Shown here: in pieces, positions 48,463 to 58,940 of the stretch
Position numbering within the stretch: the first letter of the stretch is position 1
Layout of the letters: each line of letters starts with the position of its first letter
Origin: Streptomyces sulphureus DSM 40104
GTDB lineage: Bacteria; Actinomycetota; Actinomycetes; Streptomycetales; Streptomycetaceae
Reading direction: 5' to 3'
Length of the DNA: 64,000 bases
Assembly (NCBI RefSeq): GCF_000381025.1
Contig: NZ_KB905813.1
Location: 416,716 to 480,715 of the forward strand
Position numbers and translations under genes: made by a program
The notes under the pieces: model-generated
What the model was told of the DNA's origin: nothing
The model's database searches: none
The model's input: the letters and a program-made list of their open reading frames with translations, nothing else

Positions 48463-49372
48463 TGATTCGCGTCTCCGCATCCTCCAGATGGTCGCCGAGC
48501 ACGGTACCGTGACCGCCGCCGCTCGGGCGCTGCACTACACACCCTCCGCGGTCTCCTACCAACTGCGGCAACTCGCCGCCGAGTTGGGCGTCGACCTGCT
48601 GGCCTACCAAGGCAGAGGCATACGCCTGACCCATGCGGCCCGCGTCCTGCTGCGCCACGCGGAGCGCCTCCAGGCGCAGTGGGAGCTCGCCCGCGGCGAG
48701 CTGGCAGCCGCCGGCACGGAGCCGAGCGGGCAGGTCACGCTCTGCGGCTTCTCCACCGCGGCGAGCCGTCTGCTGCCGCCCGCGGCGGCCGGGCTCCGCG
48801 ACGCGCACCCCCACCTGTCGGTGCGCATCATCGAGGCCGAGCCCGACCGCTGCTTCGACCTGCTCCTCACCGAGGAGGCGGATCTCGCCCTCCTCGTGGT
48901 GACGGCGGACTCGCCCCCCATGACCGACGAGCGCTTCGACCAACGGCCCCTCCTCGACGACCCGTTGGACCTCGTCGTCCCCCGCGACCACCCCCTCGCC
49001 CGACAGCAGCGGGTCACGCTCGCGGACGCCGCGAGGGAGCCCTGGATCGTCGGCAACCCAGCGTCGACCTACCACCAACTCGTCCTCGCCGCCTGCATGA
49101 GCGCGGGATTCACACCGCACATCGCGCATTACTCGGACGAGTGGGACACCGGTATGGCGCTCGTCGCCCACGGCTTCGGCGTCGTCCTCGTGCCCCGTCT
49201 GGCGCAGCTCCGCGAGGACGCACCACTGGCACGCCTGCCTTTGCACGGGGATTCCGCGCCGGCCCGCCGCATCATGGCCGTCACCCGCCTCGGAGCGCGG
49301 GAGAACCCCACCCTGACCCACGCCGTCGAGACGATCTCGACGACGGCCGCGCAACTGCTGCCCGAGCGTTGA
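48458..49372 (+). CDS. LysR-family transcriptional regulator
   Basis: The 304-residue protein has an N-terminal LysR helix-turn-helix (LRILQMVAEHGTVTAAARAL, then YTPSAVSYQLRQLAAELG) and a C-terminal periplasmic-binding-like effector domain (GQVTLCGFSTAASRLLPPAA, and a late VAHGFGVVLVPRLA). The ATG at 48458 is favoured because the DNA-binding helix starts 4 residues later. It is divergent from the MFS gene. The effector is unknown. The stretch 49373-49679 after it holds no gene. Confidence 0.87.
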   Translation: MIDSRLRILQMVAEHGTVTAAARALHYTPSAVSYQLRQLAAELGVDLLAYQGRGIRLTHAARVLLRHAERLQAQWELARGELAAAGTEPSGQVTLCGFSTAASRLLPPAAAGLRDAHPHLSVRIIEAEPDRCFDLLLTEEADLALLVVTADSPPMTDERFDQRPLLDDPLDLVVPRDHPLARQQRVTLADAAREPWIVGNPASTYHQLVLAACMSAGFTPHIAHYSDEWDTGMALVAHGFGVVLVPRLAQLREDAPLARLPLHGDSAPARRIMAVTRLGARENPTLTHAVETISTTAAQLLPER

Positions 49373-49679
49373 CGAGCGCCGCGGGGCCTCGGCTTCCGGT
49401 GGTCAACGGCTCGTGGGGCGTGGGGTTTTCCGGGGCTCGGCCTGTGGGTGGTTCGGGCTCCCGTCGCGGAAGCTCGTAAGGGCGCTCCGTTGGCCGCGCG
49501 GCCTGACGCTTCCGGTCGAGGTGTCGGCCGGTCCGTCGACGGGCGGTTGCCGACTCGCTGCATACGCAGGGTTCTGCGGCATCGACCGTCACCCACGAGC
49601 ACGCGCTGCGGAGGCGCGTCAACGGATGCGCGGCGCCCCGTCGGACGGCCGAAGGGCGCGCCGGCCGGTGCCCTCGGGC

Positions 49680-50549
49680 TCAGGAGCCGGCTGGGGCGGT
49701 GAGCGGTGCGGCGACCTCTGCCAGCAGACGGGCCGCCGGTGCCGGTTCGACGAGCCACTTCAGGTGGCTGCCCTCGAGGGTGCGGACCGTGTAGGGGTTG
49801 TCAGGCGTCAGCTCGTCGCCCTCGCGGATCAGCCGGTCCTGCGCGGCGAGCGGCATGCTCGCGTCGTCGGTGAGGCGTACGTACGTCTTCGGGATGCGGC
49901 CCCAGGTTTCGGCCTGCGCGCGGTCGGCGGGGCCGCCGATGTCGAGGTTCTCGTCGGGTTGGAAGGTGTTCAGGAAGACCAGGAACTCCTCGTCGGTGCC
50001 GTCGGCGAGCATGGCGGCCTTGAGCGCCGCGAGGGCTTCCGGGTCGGCGGTGCGGAAGTTGCTGCGGAGCAGGCCGAGTCGGGCCGGGTCGCCGACGACC
50101 GCGGCCGCCAGGCCGGCGGTGTCGGCCGTCGCCATCTCGGGTTCGGCGTGGTACTCGCCGACGTCGAGGGCGGTCGGGCACCAGGCCGAGACGTAGACGA
50201 GGTGGTCGATCAGATCGGGCCGTGCGTTGGCCGCGGCCGTCGCCGTGATGCCGCCGCGGCTGTGCGAGACGAGGACCACCGGGCCGTTCCGCTTGGCCCG
50301 CTCCAGCACGCCCGTCAGGTGCGCCGCGTTGTCAGCGAGCGTGACGCCCTCGATCGAGCCCGGTGCGGTGGCGAGGGCGCCCGGGTCCTGCGGTGCCTGG
50401 TAGGCACGCGGGTAGGTGGCACCGAAGCCGTGGCCCGGGAGGTCGACGCCGACCGAACGGTGCCCGAGGAGGCCGAGTTCGGCCTGGAGCGGCGCGAAGG
50501 AGAAGGAGTTGGCGAAGGCGCCGTGGACCAGGACGAACGTCGGTTGCAT
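49680..50549 (-). CDS. Alpha/beta hydrolase, probable esterase-like enzyme
   Basis: The 289-residue product has the alpha/beta hydrolase fold: FVLVHGAFANSFSF (oxyanion region), the nucleophile in VLVSHSRGGITATA, and LEGSHLKWLVEPAPA near the C-terminus with the catalytic histidine. The ATG at 50549 is used. It resembles the SalR/salicylate esterase-like group that carries a GxSxGG elbow, but a substrate cannot be inferred. No gene lies in the 381-nt gap upstream (50550-50930). It is convergent with the LysR gene. Confidence 0.82.
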   Translation of the reverse strand: MQPTFVLVHGAFANSFSFAPLQAELGLLGHRSVGVDLPGHGFGATYPRAYQAPQDPGALATAPGSIEGVTLADNAAHLTGVLERAKRNGPVVLVSHSRGGITATAAANARPDLIDHLVYVSAWCPTALDVGEYHAEPEMATADTAGLAAAVVGDPARLGLLRSNFRTADPEALAALKAAMLADGTDEEFLVFLNTFQPDENLDIGGPADRAQAETWGRIPKTYVRLTDDASMPLAAQDRLIREGDELTPDNPYTVRTLEGSHLKWLVEPAPAARLLAEVAAPLTAPAGS

Positions 50550-50930
50550 CTGTCTGCTCACTCTCCGAACATCGAGGCATAGCCGGTGCGCGCCGCCCTC
50601 CGGGCGGCGTCGAGTGGTCAAATGCCGTGGTGCGACGGACGTTTACGGGCGGCTGCCCGAGCGCACCGCGTGGTCACACTAGTCACGGAAGATCACTCGC
50701 ACTACTGGTGCGGGGCGTTCCGCTTGTGCGCGTCCTTCCTCGGGAGGGGACAGAGCGCGGGTGGCGGCACGTAGTTGTCAGGAAGCTGCCGTCGGCAGCA
50801 CGCCGCCGTCCCGCGGGCAACGCCGAGACGCGCCGCCGGGGGACGAGGGCGGTCACCCTCCGTGTGCAGTGGAGCCCCGATGCACGTCGCACCCGACCAG
50901 CGACGCAACACCGCACGTGGCGTGCGGAGT

Positions 50931-52340
50931 TCACCCCTGCTGGGACGGTCCCGCTTCCCCGCGCCCGGGGTCGTAGCTGCTGGTGCCCTCGTCGAGGAGG
51001 GGTTCCTGGCCCTTCAGGTGGGCGGGTGCCAGGGCGCGCAGCGCGTGGTAGCCGGTGATGACGACGAGGGTGCCGAGCGCGATCCCGCTGAGCTCGAAGT
51101 TGTCGCTGATCTTCAGACTCACGCCGCCGACGCCGATGATGATCCCTGCGGCGACGGGCACCAGGTTGAGCGGGTTGCGCAGGTCGACGTTGTTGGCCGT
51201 CCAGATCTGGGCGCCGAGCAGGCCGATCATGCCGTAGAGGATCACGGTGATGCCGCCGAGTACGCCGCCGGGGATCGCCGCGACGACGGCGCCGAACTTC
51301 GGGCAGAGGCCGAAGAGGAGCGCGAAGATCGCCGCCGCCCAGTAGGCGGCCGTCGAGTAGACGCGGGTCGCCGCCATGACGCCGATGTTCTCGGAGTACG
51401 TGGTGTTGGCGGGGCCGCCGACCGAGGTCGAGACCATGCTGCCGACGCCGTCGGCGGCGATCGCGGTGCCCATCTTGTCGTCGAGCGGATCGCCGGTCAT
51501 CTCGCCGACGGCCTTGACGTGCCCGGTGTTCTCGGCGATGAGCGCGATCACCACGGGGAGTGCGACGAGGATCGCCGACCAACTGAAGGAGGGCCCGTGG
51601 AAGGACGGCAGCCCGAACCAGTCGGCGTCCCCGACGCCCGAGAGGTCGAGCCGCCAGTGGTCGACCGTCTCACCGCTGGCGTCCGGCGAGTGGATCTTGC
51701 CGAAGGCGCGGTCGAAGACCCAGGAGAGGAGGTAGCCGACGACGAGGCCGAGGAAGATCGCGATCCGCGACCAGAACCCGCGCAGGCAGACCACCGCGAA
51801 CCCGGTGAGCAGCATCGTCAGCAGCGCCGTCCACTGGTCCTGCGGCCAGTACGTACTCGCCGTCACCGGCGCGAGGTTGAAGCCGATCAGCATCACGACG
51901 GCACCGGTGACCACGGGCGGCATCGAGGCGTGGACGATGCGCGCGCCGAACGCCTTCACCGCGAGGCCGACGAGGAAGAGCACCGCTCCCACGACGAGGA
52001 TCGCGCCGGTGATCGTCGCCGCGTCGCCGCCCTGCGCCCGGATCACGGCGGCGACGCCGACGAAGGAGAGGCTGCACCCGAGGTAGCTGGGGACGCGGCC
52101 GCGCGTCGCCAGCAGGAAGATCATGGTCGCGACGCCGGACATCATGATCGCGAGGTTCGGGTCGAGACCCATGAGCACGGGCGCCACGAAGCTCGCCCCG
52201 AACATGGCGACGACGTGCTGCGCCCCCAGCCCGGCGGTGCGCGGCCAGGTGAGGCGCTCGTCGGGACGGACGACCGCGCCCGGGGCCGGAACCCGTCCGT
52301 CGCCGTGCAGTTTCCAGCGCACGCCGAGTCCGCCGCTCAT
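50931..52340 (-). CDS. Uracil/xanthine permease (NCS2 family)
   Basis: This 469-residue protein has the NCS2 nucleobase:cation symporter fold with about 14 hydrophobic segments. Family features are QHVVAMFGASFVAPVLMGLD, ALIAENTGHVKAVGEMTGDP (with a conserved Glu) and the SVGGPANTTYSENIG loop; QTTYSENIG-type sequences are typical of the uracil branch. The ATG at 52340 gives MSGGLGVRWKL. It lies 178 nt downstream of another MFS gene on the same strand. It probably salvages uracil or xanthine. Confidence 0.88.
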   Translation of the reverse strand: MSGGLGVRWKLHGDGRVPAPGAVVRPDERLTWPRTAGLGAQHVVAMFGASFVAPVLMGLDPNLAIMMSGVATMIFLLATRGRVPSYLGCSLSFVGVAAVIRAQGGDAATITGAILVVGAVLFLVGLAVKAFGARIVHASMPPVVTGAVVMLIGFNLAPVTASTYWPQDQWTALLTMLLTGFAVVCLRGFWSRIAIFLGLVVGYLLSWVFDRAFGKIHSPDASGETVDHWRLDLSGVGDADWFGLPSFHGPSFSWSAILVALPVVIALIAENTGHVKAVGEMTGDPLDDKMGTAIAADGVGSMVSTSVGGPANTTYSENIGVMAATRVYSTAAYWAAAIFALLFGLCPKFGAVVAAIPGGVLGGITVILYGMIGLLGAQIWTANNVDLRNPLNLVPVAAGIIIGVGGVSLKISDNFELSGIALGTLVVITGYHALRALAPAHLKGQEPLLDEGTSSYDPGRGEAGPSQQG

Positions 52341-52518
52341 TCTCGCTCCTGACCGCTGTGGTTCCGTCTCGTGCCGTGGATGGCCTGGGCATATTAGTTC
52401 GGGCGCCGCAAGGGACGAATTCCGGCCTGACCGGCACGCATCCTGCCCGGCTCACGTCTCGGCCGTGTTGCCGGGGCCCCGTGGGCCGTACGTATCCGGT
52501 GCGTGACGTCCGCCCGGG

Positions 52519-53736
52519 TCAGCCCTGCTCCTCCGGCGCCGGTTGGCGGGCTTCCGGTTCGGGCACGGCGTGCGCCGCCGTCTTCCCGGTCCGTCCGGGA
52601 CCGAGCCTTCCCGCGCCGAGGACGAGGCCCAGCGCGAGCGTCGTGACCACTGCGAAGGAGGCGGAGAGCGACGTCGTCTCCGCGATCCAGCCGACGACGG
52701 CCGGCGCCCCGAGCCCGGCCGCGTAGGCGAGCGTCGCGACGCCGGCGATCGCCTGGCCCGGCGCCGCGCCGCCGAGGCGCCCCGCGGCCGCGAAGCAGAG
52801 CGGCACCACCACGGCGATGCCGACCCCGACGAGCGCGAACCCGGCTACCGCGAGCCCCGGCGTACGCGCCACGACGACGAGCCCGGCCCCGAGCGTCGCG
52901 AGCACCCCGCCGGCCCGCACCGTCCGCACGGCACCGAACCGCGCGACGAGCGCATCCCCTGCGAGCCGCGCCGCGGCCATCGTGCAGGCGAACGCCGTGT
53001 AGGCGGAGGCCGCAAGGCCGGGCTCGGCTCCGGTGACATCGCGCAGGTAGATACCGGACCAGTCCATCGAGGCGCCCTCGGCGAAGACCCCGCAGAGGCC
53101 GACGGCGCCGATCGCGAGGGCGCCGCGGCTCGGCAGCGCGAAGTGCGGGGGCCGTTCTGCCGGTTCACCGTGCGGACGCGCCGCGGACTCGAGCACCCAG
53201 GACGCCGCCACCAGCGCCGCGACGGCCAACGCGGGGGCCGTGAGCGCCAAATGGGTGCGTGCGTCCGACTCGACGTGCGCGGCGAGCGCGCCGACCGCGC
53301 CACCTGCGAGCGCCCCCACGCTCCACATCCCGTGGAGGCTCGACATCACCGAACGCCCGTACTGCTCCTCGACTTTGACGCCTTGCTCGTTCATCGCGAC
53401 GTCGAGGAGGCCGAGCCCGCACCCGTAGACGAAGAGCGCGCCGCAGAGCCAGCCGAGCGAGGGAGCCAGGGCGGGCAGCGCCAACCCGGCGAAGCAGAGC
53501 CCCGCGAGCCAGCGCAGCGTCGCGCGGGGTCCGAGACGGTGGGTGAGGCCGGCGGCGAGGGGCATGGCGGCGAGACTGCCCGCCGTCATGAAGACGAGCG
53601 CGAAGCCCAACCAGCCGGGACTGAGGGCGAGATGCTCCCTGATCCAGGGCACCCGTGTGGCGAAGCTCCCGCTCGCCGCACCGTGGGTGGCGAAGACGGC
53701 GGCCACCGCCCACCGGGCTCGGGCCACCTGCTCCAT
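52519..53736 (-). CDS. MFS transporter of the FucP/YbjJ-like type
   Basis: The 405-residue protein has 12 predicted helices, with AVFATHGAASGSFATRVPWI in the first and the loop GLTHRLGPRATLRW after the second. GVKVEEQYGRSVMSSLHGMWSVG in the middle and GASMDWSGIYLRDV are typical of the YbjJ group. The ATG at 53736 has AGGAG upstream. Upstream codons in frame extend into a low-complexity stretch. The substrate is unknown. The region 53737-54257 upstream holds no further gene and shares promoter space with the riboflavin operon. Confidence 0.82.
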   Translation of the reverse strand: MEQVARARWAVAAVFATHGAASGSFATRVPWIREHLALSPGWLGFALVFMTAGSLAAMPLAAGLTHRLGPRATLRWLAGLCFAGLALPALAPSLGWLCGALFVYGCGLGLLDVAMNEQGVKVEEQYGRSVMSSLHGMWSVGALAGGAVGALAAHVESDARTHLALTAPALAVAALVAASWVLESAARPHGEPAERPPHFALPSRGALAIGAVGLCGVFAEGASMDWSGIYLRDVTGAEPGLAASAYTAFACTMAAARLAGDALVARFGAVRTVRAGGVLATLGAGLVVVARTPGLAVAGFALVGVGIAVVVPLCFAAAGRLGGAAPGQAIAGVATLAYAAGLGAPAVVGWIAETTSLSASFAVVTTLALGLVLGAGRLGPGRTGKTAAHAVPEPEARQPAPEEQG

Positions 53737-54257
53737 CCGCCGGACTCCTGCTCGTCGCCGCCCGACGGCCGTGCGCCGCCGGGTAGTTGCGCGGCCTGCG
53801 CCGCCGAGAGGGGAGCGTTCCCAGCGGAACGCCGTCCGAACCGGCGTGCGCCGCACGGCTGTCCGTCCGCGGGCCGGCTCGTCCGCCTCGGCTCGTGCGA
53901 GGCCGGGGCCCGGACGCAAGCGCGGCAGCTCGCGCTCGTCACCGGTCAACCCGAGGAGAGCGGGAGCGCGTTCGCTCGCCCCGTGGCAACAGACCGTCAT
54001 CGCAAGACCGGTCCGGCCCCGACGTCGCATCCCGCGCCGAACACCGCACTCCACTCAGCCCCGCCGACGGAAGAGAGGCGCCCCACCAGCAGCGGCCGCT
54101 TGCACCGAGGGCCCGCCCCGCCGGCGGCCGTGCGTCGGTCCGGCGTCCCGCCGGTGGTTGCCGCACGCCATCGGCCGCTGCTGTGAGTGAGCGCACAGGG
54201 CCCGTATGTGTACCGGTGGAATCCCCGTGGCAGACTGAGCGTTGTTAGACACGCAAG

Positions 54258-54384
54258 CGCACTCCGGGGTCGGTGAAAGTCCGAACCGGCGGTTACAGTC
54301 CGCGACCCGGCCGCTGCCAGCGGCCGGTTGACCAGGTGAGATTCCTGGACCGACGGTGAAAGTCCGGATGGGAGGCAGTGCGCG
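54258..54384 (+). promoter_or_regulatory. FMN riboswitch (RFN element) for the riboflavin operon
   Basis: The region matches the RFN consensus. The conserved blocks are GGGGTCGGTGAAAGTCCGA, ACCGGCGGTTACAGTC and, after a variable stem (GGCCGCTGCCAGCGGCC), CCTGGACCGACGGTGAAAGT (positions about 54264-54358) and GGATGGGAGGCAGTGCGCG at the end. FMN binding would lower expression of ribD and its followers. Two mutually exclusive hairpins follow (54383-54402 and 54399-54413), a likely expression platform. The ribD GTG lies 118 nt downstream. Confidence 0.92.
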
Positions 54385-54501
54385 GCGGAGCGGGTTCCGC
54401 CGTCCTCGACGGCGTGCTCGGGCGCCGGTGGAACGGTGCCGTACTCCGCCCGTCGTTCCCGCAGCGCCCCGGAGTCCGTGCCGAAGAGGCAGGAGGACCC
54501 G

Positions 54502-55710
54502 GTGGACGCGACCACCCCGGCACCGTCCGACGGCCCGCTCGAGCCCGCAGGCTCGGCGGACGCCGCCGCCATGCGCCGTGCCGTCGCGCTCGCCGCCCGT
54601 GGGCTCGGCTCCACCAGCCCCAACCCCGTCGTCGGCTGCGTCGTCCTCGACCGCGACGGACGCACCGTCGGAGAGGGCTGGCACCAGCGTGCAGGCGGGC
54701 CGCACGCCGAGGTCCACGCACTCGCCGAAGCCGGTGACGACGCACGGGGCGGCACGGCTCTCGTCACCCTCGAACCCTGCAACCACACCGGGCGCACTGG
54801 ACCCTGCGCGCAGGCGCTGATCCGGGCGGGCGTCTCCCGCGTCGTCTACGCCGTGCCCGACCCCTCGCCCGTCGCGGCCGGCGGTGCCGCCGCGCTGCGG
54901 GCCGCGGGCCTGCACACCGAGGGCGGCCTCCTCGCCGACGAGGCGGCGGCCGTCAACGTCGCCTGGCTCACCTCCGTGCGCCGCGAACTCCCGTACGTCA
55001 CCTGGAAGTTCGCCGCCACCCTCGACGGGCGCACCGCGGCGGCCGACGGCACGAGCCGCTGGATCACCTCGTCCGAAGCCCGCGCCGACGTCCACCGGCT
55101 CCGCGCCGAGTCCGACGCCGTCCTCGTCGGGTCCGGCACGGCACGCAGCGACGACCCGCACCTCGCGGTCCGCGGCGTCCCCGGAGCCGTCCAGCCGCTC
55201 CGCGTCGTGCTCGACACCGAGGGCACGGCGGTGCGCGCGGAGGCCCGCGTCCTCGACGACGCGGCGCCCACGCTCGTCGCCGTCGCCGAGGACGCCGAGG
55301 CCGACGCCCTCGCCGCCGCCGTCGAGGAGTCCGGGCACCAGCTCCTCACGCTGCCCCGCGCCGCCGGCGGGCTCGACCTCGACGCGCTCCTCGCCGCGCT
55401 CTTCGCGCGGGACGTGCGCCGGGTGCTGCTCGAAGGCGGCGCAGGACTCGCCGGAGCCTTCGTCGCGCAGGGCCGTGTCGACGAGGTCGTCGCCTACCTC
55501 GCGCCCGCGCTCCTCGGCGCCGGCCCCGCCGCTCTCGCGGACGCCGGGATCGGCACCATCGCGCACGCCCTGCGCCTCACGTTCGGCGAGACCGAGCGCC
55601 TCGGCCCCGACCTGCGCCTCACCGCACGCCCCGCCCCCGACGCCCTCGCGCCGGAGCCCTCACCCACCGCTGCGGCCCCCGCCGTACACCCCGCCAACGA
55701 GGAGTTCTGA
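54502..55710 (+). CDS. ribD: Bifunctional riboflavin deaminase/reductase
   Basis: RibD carries out deamination and reduction of the GTP-derived pyrimidine in riboflavin synthesis. The N-terminal deaminase has the zinc site HAEVHAL (His68, Glu70) and PCNHTGRTGPCAQAL (Cys93 and Cys102). The C-terminal reductase has VTWKFAATLDGRTA and LLEGGAGLAGAF. The 402-residue length is normal. The GTG at 54502 is preceded by AGGAGG at 5 nt spacing, and a family-like N-terminus begins there. It is the first gene after the FMN riboswitch, and ribE follows without a gap. Confidence 0.95.
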   Translation: MDATTPAPSDGPLEPAGSADAAAMRRAVALAARGLGSTSPNPVVGCVVLDRDGRTVGEGWHQRAGGPHAEVHALAEAGDDARGGTALVTLEPCNHTGRTGPCAQALIRAGVSRVVYAVPDPSPVAAGGAAALRAAGLHTEGGLLADEAAAVNVAWLTSVRRELPYVTWKFAATLDGRTAAADGTSRWITSSEARADVHRLRAESDAVLVGSGTARSDDPHLAVRGVPGAVQPLRVVLDTEGTAVRAEARVLDDAAPTLVAVAEDAEADALAAAVEESGHQLLTLPRAAGGLDLDALLAALFARDVRRVLLEGGAGLAGAFVAQGRVDEVVAYLAPALLGAGPAALADAGIGTIAHALRLTFGETERLGPDLRLTARPAPDALAPEPSPTAAAPAVHPANEEF

Positions 55711-56337
55711 GTGTTCACCGGAATCGTCGAAGAACTGGGCGAAGTCACCGCCGTCGAGGCCCTCGGCGCGGGCGGCGGCGCCCGTCTCCGGATGCACGGC
55801 CCGGCCGTCACCGCCGACGCGGCGCACGGAGACTCCGTCGCGGTCAACGGCGTCTGCCTCACCGTCACCGGGCTCGCTGACGCCGAGTTCACCGCCGACG
55901 TCATCGCGGAGACCCTCGACCGCTCCTCGCTCGGGGCCCTCGCCGTCGGCTCCCGCGTCAACCTGGAGCGCCCGATGCGGCTCGGCGGGCGGCTCGACGG
56001 CCACCTCGTCCAGGGCCACGTCGACGGCACGGGCACCCTCGTCCGCCGCACCCCGGACGGCACCGTCGGCGTCGCGCTGCCCGCGCACCTGTCGCGGTAC
56101 GTGGTGGAGAAGGGGTCGATCGCCGTCGACGGGATCAGCCTCACCGTCGTCGAGGCGGGGGCCGAGCACTTCACGGTGAGCCTCATCCCGACGACGCTCG
56201 AACGCACCACCCTCGGCGTCAAGGAGCCGGGGGACCTCGTCAACCTGGAGGTCGACGTCCTCGCCAAGTACGTCGAGCGCCTCCTCGGCGATCCGGCCGC
56301 CGCCTCCCGGCTCGGCCAGGCAGGAGCGGCGCAGTGA
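55711..56337 (+). CDS. ribE: Riboflavin synthase, alpha chain
   Basis: Riboflavin synthase joins two lumazine molecules to give riboflavin. The 208-residue protein contains two homologous lumazine-binding halves: [10 protein letters not shown] and VNGVCLTV in the first, [12 protein letters not shown] and DGISLTV in the second. The GTG at 55711 directly follows the ribD stop. Its end overlaps the ribM start (GTGA), so translation is coupled. Confidence 0.96.
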   Translation: MFTGIVEELGEVTAVEALGAGGGARLRMHGPAVTADAAHGDSVAVNGVCLTVTGLADAEFTADVIAETLDRSSLGALAVGSRVNLERPMRLGGRLDGHLVQGHVDGTGTLVRRTPDGTVGVALPAHLSRYVVEKGSIAVDGISLTVVEAGAEHFTVSLIPTTLERTTLGVKEPGDLVNLEVDVLAKYVERLLGDPAAASRLGQAGAAQ

Positions 56338-57011
56338 GCCTCCTCGACTCCCTCAACTCCCCGGCCTTCACCGCCTTCGGGCAGCAGGTGATCTGGACGG
56401 ACATGATCGGCAACACCCTCGGCCTGATCGCGCTCGCGCTCGGCTGGCGGCGCTCCCTGCTGACCTGGCCGGCCCAACTGCTCTCCGGCGTCATCCTCGT
56501 CGCCGCCTACGCCTCGGCGCAGCTCTCGGGCGGCGTCGGCAAGCAGTTGCTCGTGATCGTCGTCGCGCTGTGGGGCTGGCGGCAGTGGCAGCGCGGCAAG
56601 CGGCAGGCGCAGGACGGTTCGCTCGCCGTGCGGTTCGCCTCCTGGCGCGAGCGGGGCGTCCTCGCCGCCGGTACCGCCGTGGGGACCGGGATCGTCGGCT
56701 GGCTCTTCGCCTCCGTGCCCGAACTCTCCTGGAACCCCTGGCCGGACGCGTACATCTTCGTCGGGACGCTCGCGGCGATGGTCGCGCAGGCCCGCGGCCT
56801 CGTGGAGTTCTGGTTCGCCTGGCTGCTCGTCGACGTCGTCGGTGTCCCGCTCGCCTTCAGCAGCGGGCTCGCCTTCTCCGGCCTCGTCTACGTCGTCTAC
56901 CTCGGGCTCGTGCTGTGGGGCCTGCGCTCCTGGTGGCTGCGGACCCGTGTCCCCGTCGCGCCGCTCCCGGAGCGGGCGCCCGCAGCCGCTTCGGAAGGAG
57001 CCTCCGTATGA
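56334..57011 (+). CDS. ribM: PnuC-family riboflavin transporter
   Basis: The 225-residue protein is a PnuC-type membrane carrier with about 7 hydrophobic segments ([52 protein letters not shown]). PnuC proteins transport vitamins without coupling. Within FMN-controlled operons of actinobacteria this branch is RibM, which takes up riboflavin. The GTG overlaps the ribE stop and the stop overlaps the ribBA start, so it is part of the operon. A nicotinamide mononucleotide or nicotinamide riboside substrate is less likely given the riboswitch. Confidence 0.87.
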   Translation: MSLLDSLNSPAFTAFGQQVIWTDMIGNTLGLIALALGWRRSLLTWPAQLLSGVILVAAYASAQLSGGVGKQLLVIVVALWGWRQWQRGKRQAQDGSLAVRFASWRERGVLAAGTAVGTGIVGWLFASVPELSWNPWPDAYIFVGTLAAMVAQARGLVEFWFAWLLVDVVGVPLAFSSGLAFSGLVYVVYLGLVLWGLRSWWLRTRVPVAPLPERAPAAASEGASV

Positions 57012-58375
57012 ACCGCCGAACCGCACCGCGCCCGCGGCCCGGTGACCCGCTCGCGGGGGAGAGCGTGCTCGACCCCGTCGAGCAGGCCGTCCGCGACATC
57101 GCGGCGGGGCTGCCCGTGGTCGTCGTCGACGACGAGGACAGGGAGAACGAGGGCGACCTCGTCGTCGCGGCCGAGCTCGTCACGCCCGAGCTCGTCGCCT
57201 TCATGATGAACGAGTGCCGCGGCCTGATCTGCACGCCGATGGCGGCCGACGACCTCGACCGGCTGCACCTGCCGCAGATGGTCGCGCACAACACCGAGTC
57301 GATGGGGACGGCCTTCACCGTCTCCGTCGACGCCTCCCACGAGCACGGCACCACCAGCGGCATCTCGGCCGCGGACCGCGCGACGACGATACGGCTCCTC
57401 GCCGACCCGGAGGCGGTGGCAGGGGACTTCGTCAGGCCCGGCCACGTCTTCCCGCTCCGCGCCCGCGACGGCGGTGTGCTGGAGCGCACCGGGCACACCG
57501 AGGCCGGCGTCGACCTCGTCAGGCTCGCCGGGCTGCGGCCCGCCGCCGCGATCGTGGAGATCGCGGGCGAGGACGGCGCCATGCTCCGCCTGCCCGAACT
57601 GGTGCCGTTCGCACGCAAGCACGGCCTCACCCTCGTCTCCATCGCGGACCTCGCCGCCCACCTCTCCTCGCCCCACGCCACGCCGGACGAGGCCGAGTTT
57701 CAAGAGGCGGAGGCGGCGCTGCCCGAGACCGCTGCCCCCGCGGGCGGCGTCGTCCGCGAGGCCGAGACCCGACTCCCCACCGCCCACGGCGAGTTCCGCG
57801 CCTACGGCTACCGCACGCCCGACGGCGTCGAGCACATCGCACTCGTCGCAGGGGACCCGGCAGCCGGGAGCGACGAGGCCCCGCTCGTACGCGTCCACTC
57901 CGAGTGCCTCACGGGCGACGTCTTCGCCTCCCAGCGCTGCGACTGCGGGCCCCAACTCCAGGGCTCGATGCGGCGCATCCAGGAGGAGGGCCGCGGCATC
58001 GTCCTCTACCTGCGCGGGCACGAGGGCCGCGGGATCGGCCTCCTCTCCAAGCTGCGCGCGTACGCGCTCCAGGAGCGCGGCCGCGACACCCTCGACGCCA
58101 ACCTGGAACTCGGTCTCCCGGCCGACGCGCGGGACTACGCCTCCGCCGCCGAGATCCTCGCCGACCTCGGCGTACGCTCCCTGCGGCTGATCACCAACAA
58201 CCCCGACAAGGTCGCGGCGTTGGAGGGGCACGGGCTCACCGTGACCGGCAGGGTCCCCGCGCCCGTGGCGGCCGGCGAGCACAACCTCGCCTACCTGCGC
58301 ACCAAGCGGGACCGCATGGGCCACGAACTGCCCTGGCTGGAGGCGGAAGCCGTCTCCGTCTGCGGCAGCCAGTGA
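57008..58375 (+). CDS. ribBA: Bifunctional 3,4-dihydroxy-2-butanone-4-phosphate synthase / GTP cyclohydrolase II
   Basis: The N-terminal half makes the four-carbon precursor and the C-terminal half opens GTP, so the protein supplies both branches of riboflavin synthesis. The first domain has [10 protein letters not shown] at 41-50 and [14 protein letters not shown]. The second has the zinc ligands Cys300, Cys311 and Cys313 ([15 protein letters not shown]) and [15 protein letters not shown]. The 455-residue length is normal. The ATG at 57008 overlaps the ribM stop by 4 nt. Confidence 0.95.
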   Translation: MNRRTAPRPRPGDPLAGESVLDPVEQAVRDIAAGLPVVVVDDEDRENEGDLVVAAELVTPELVAFMMNECRGLICTPMAADDLDRLHLPQMVAHNTESMGTAFTVSVDASHEHGTTSGISAADRATTIRLLADPEAVAGDFVRPGHVFPLRARDGGVLERTGHTEAGVDLVRLAGLRPAAAIVEIAGEDGAMLRLPELVPFARKHGLTLVSIADLAAHLSSPHATPDEAEFQEAEAALPETAAPAGGVVREAETRLPTAHGEFRAYGYRTPDGVEHIALVAGDPAAGSDEAPLVRVHSECLTGDVFASQRCDCGPQLQGSMRRIQEEGRGIVLYLRGHEGRGIGLLSKLRAYALQERGRDTLDANLELGLPADARDYASAAEILADLGVRSLRLITNNPDKVAALEGHGLTVTGRVPAPVAAGEHNLAYLRTKRDRMGHELPWLEAEAVSVCGSQ

Positions 58376-58421
58376 ACAGACGACACGCAACCGACGGACC
58401 CACACCGAGGAGCGGCACCAC

Positions 58422-58928
58422 GTGAGCGGCAAGGGCGCACCCGAACTGAACGTCAGGAACTGCGGAGACCTCCGGGTGGCCGTGATCGCGGCCCAGTGGC
58501 ACGAGCGGGTCATGGCAGGGCTCGTCGACGGCGCGCTGCGCGCGCTCCGGGAGGTCGGCATCGACGAGCCGACGCTGCTGCGGGTGCCGGGGAGCTTCGA
58601 ACTCCCCGTCGTCGCCAAGGTCGTCGCCGACCGCGGGTACGACGCCGTCGTCGCGCTCGGCGTCGTCATCCAGGGCGGCACACCCCACTTCGACTACGTG
58701 TGCCAGGGCGTGACCCAGGGCCTCACCCAGGTCTCGGTCGACACCGGGGTGCCCGTCGGCTTCGGCGTCCTCACCTGCGACACCGAGGAGCAGGCGCTCG
58801 ACCGCGCGGGGCTCGCCGGCTCGCACGAGGACAAGGGGTACGAGGCCGTCACGGCGGCCGTGGCCACCGCGGCGACGCTGCGCACCGTCGCGGAACCCTG
58901 GCGCCAGCCGTCCTCGCCGACCCCGTAG
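58422..58928 (+). CDS. ribH: 6,7-dimethyl-8-ribityllumazine synthase
   Basis: RibH joins the pyrimidine and four-carbon precursors to form lumazine, the penultimate riboflavin step. The 168-residue product has [18 protein letters not shown] [35 protein letters not shown] and [16 protein letters not shown], the usual active-site segments. The GTG at 58422 has GAGGAG a short way upstream. It lies 46 nt after ribBA and 12 nt before hisE. Confidence 0.95.
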   Translation: MSGKGAPELNVRNCGDLRVAVIAAQWHERVMAGLVDGALRALREVGIDEPTLLRVPGSFELPVVAKVVADRGYDAVVALGVVIQGGTPHFDYVCQGVTQGLTQVSVDTGVPVGFGVLTCDTEEQALDRAGLAGSHEDKGYEAVTAAVATAATLRTVAEPWRQPSSPTP

Positions 58929-58940
58929 GCTTGGATCACC

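Noticed and set aside
56334..57011. Nicotinamide mononucleotide transporter PnuC
   Set aside because: The gene lies in an FMN riboswitch operon between ribE and ribBA, so riboflavin uptake (RibM) is the better reading.
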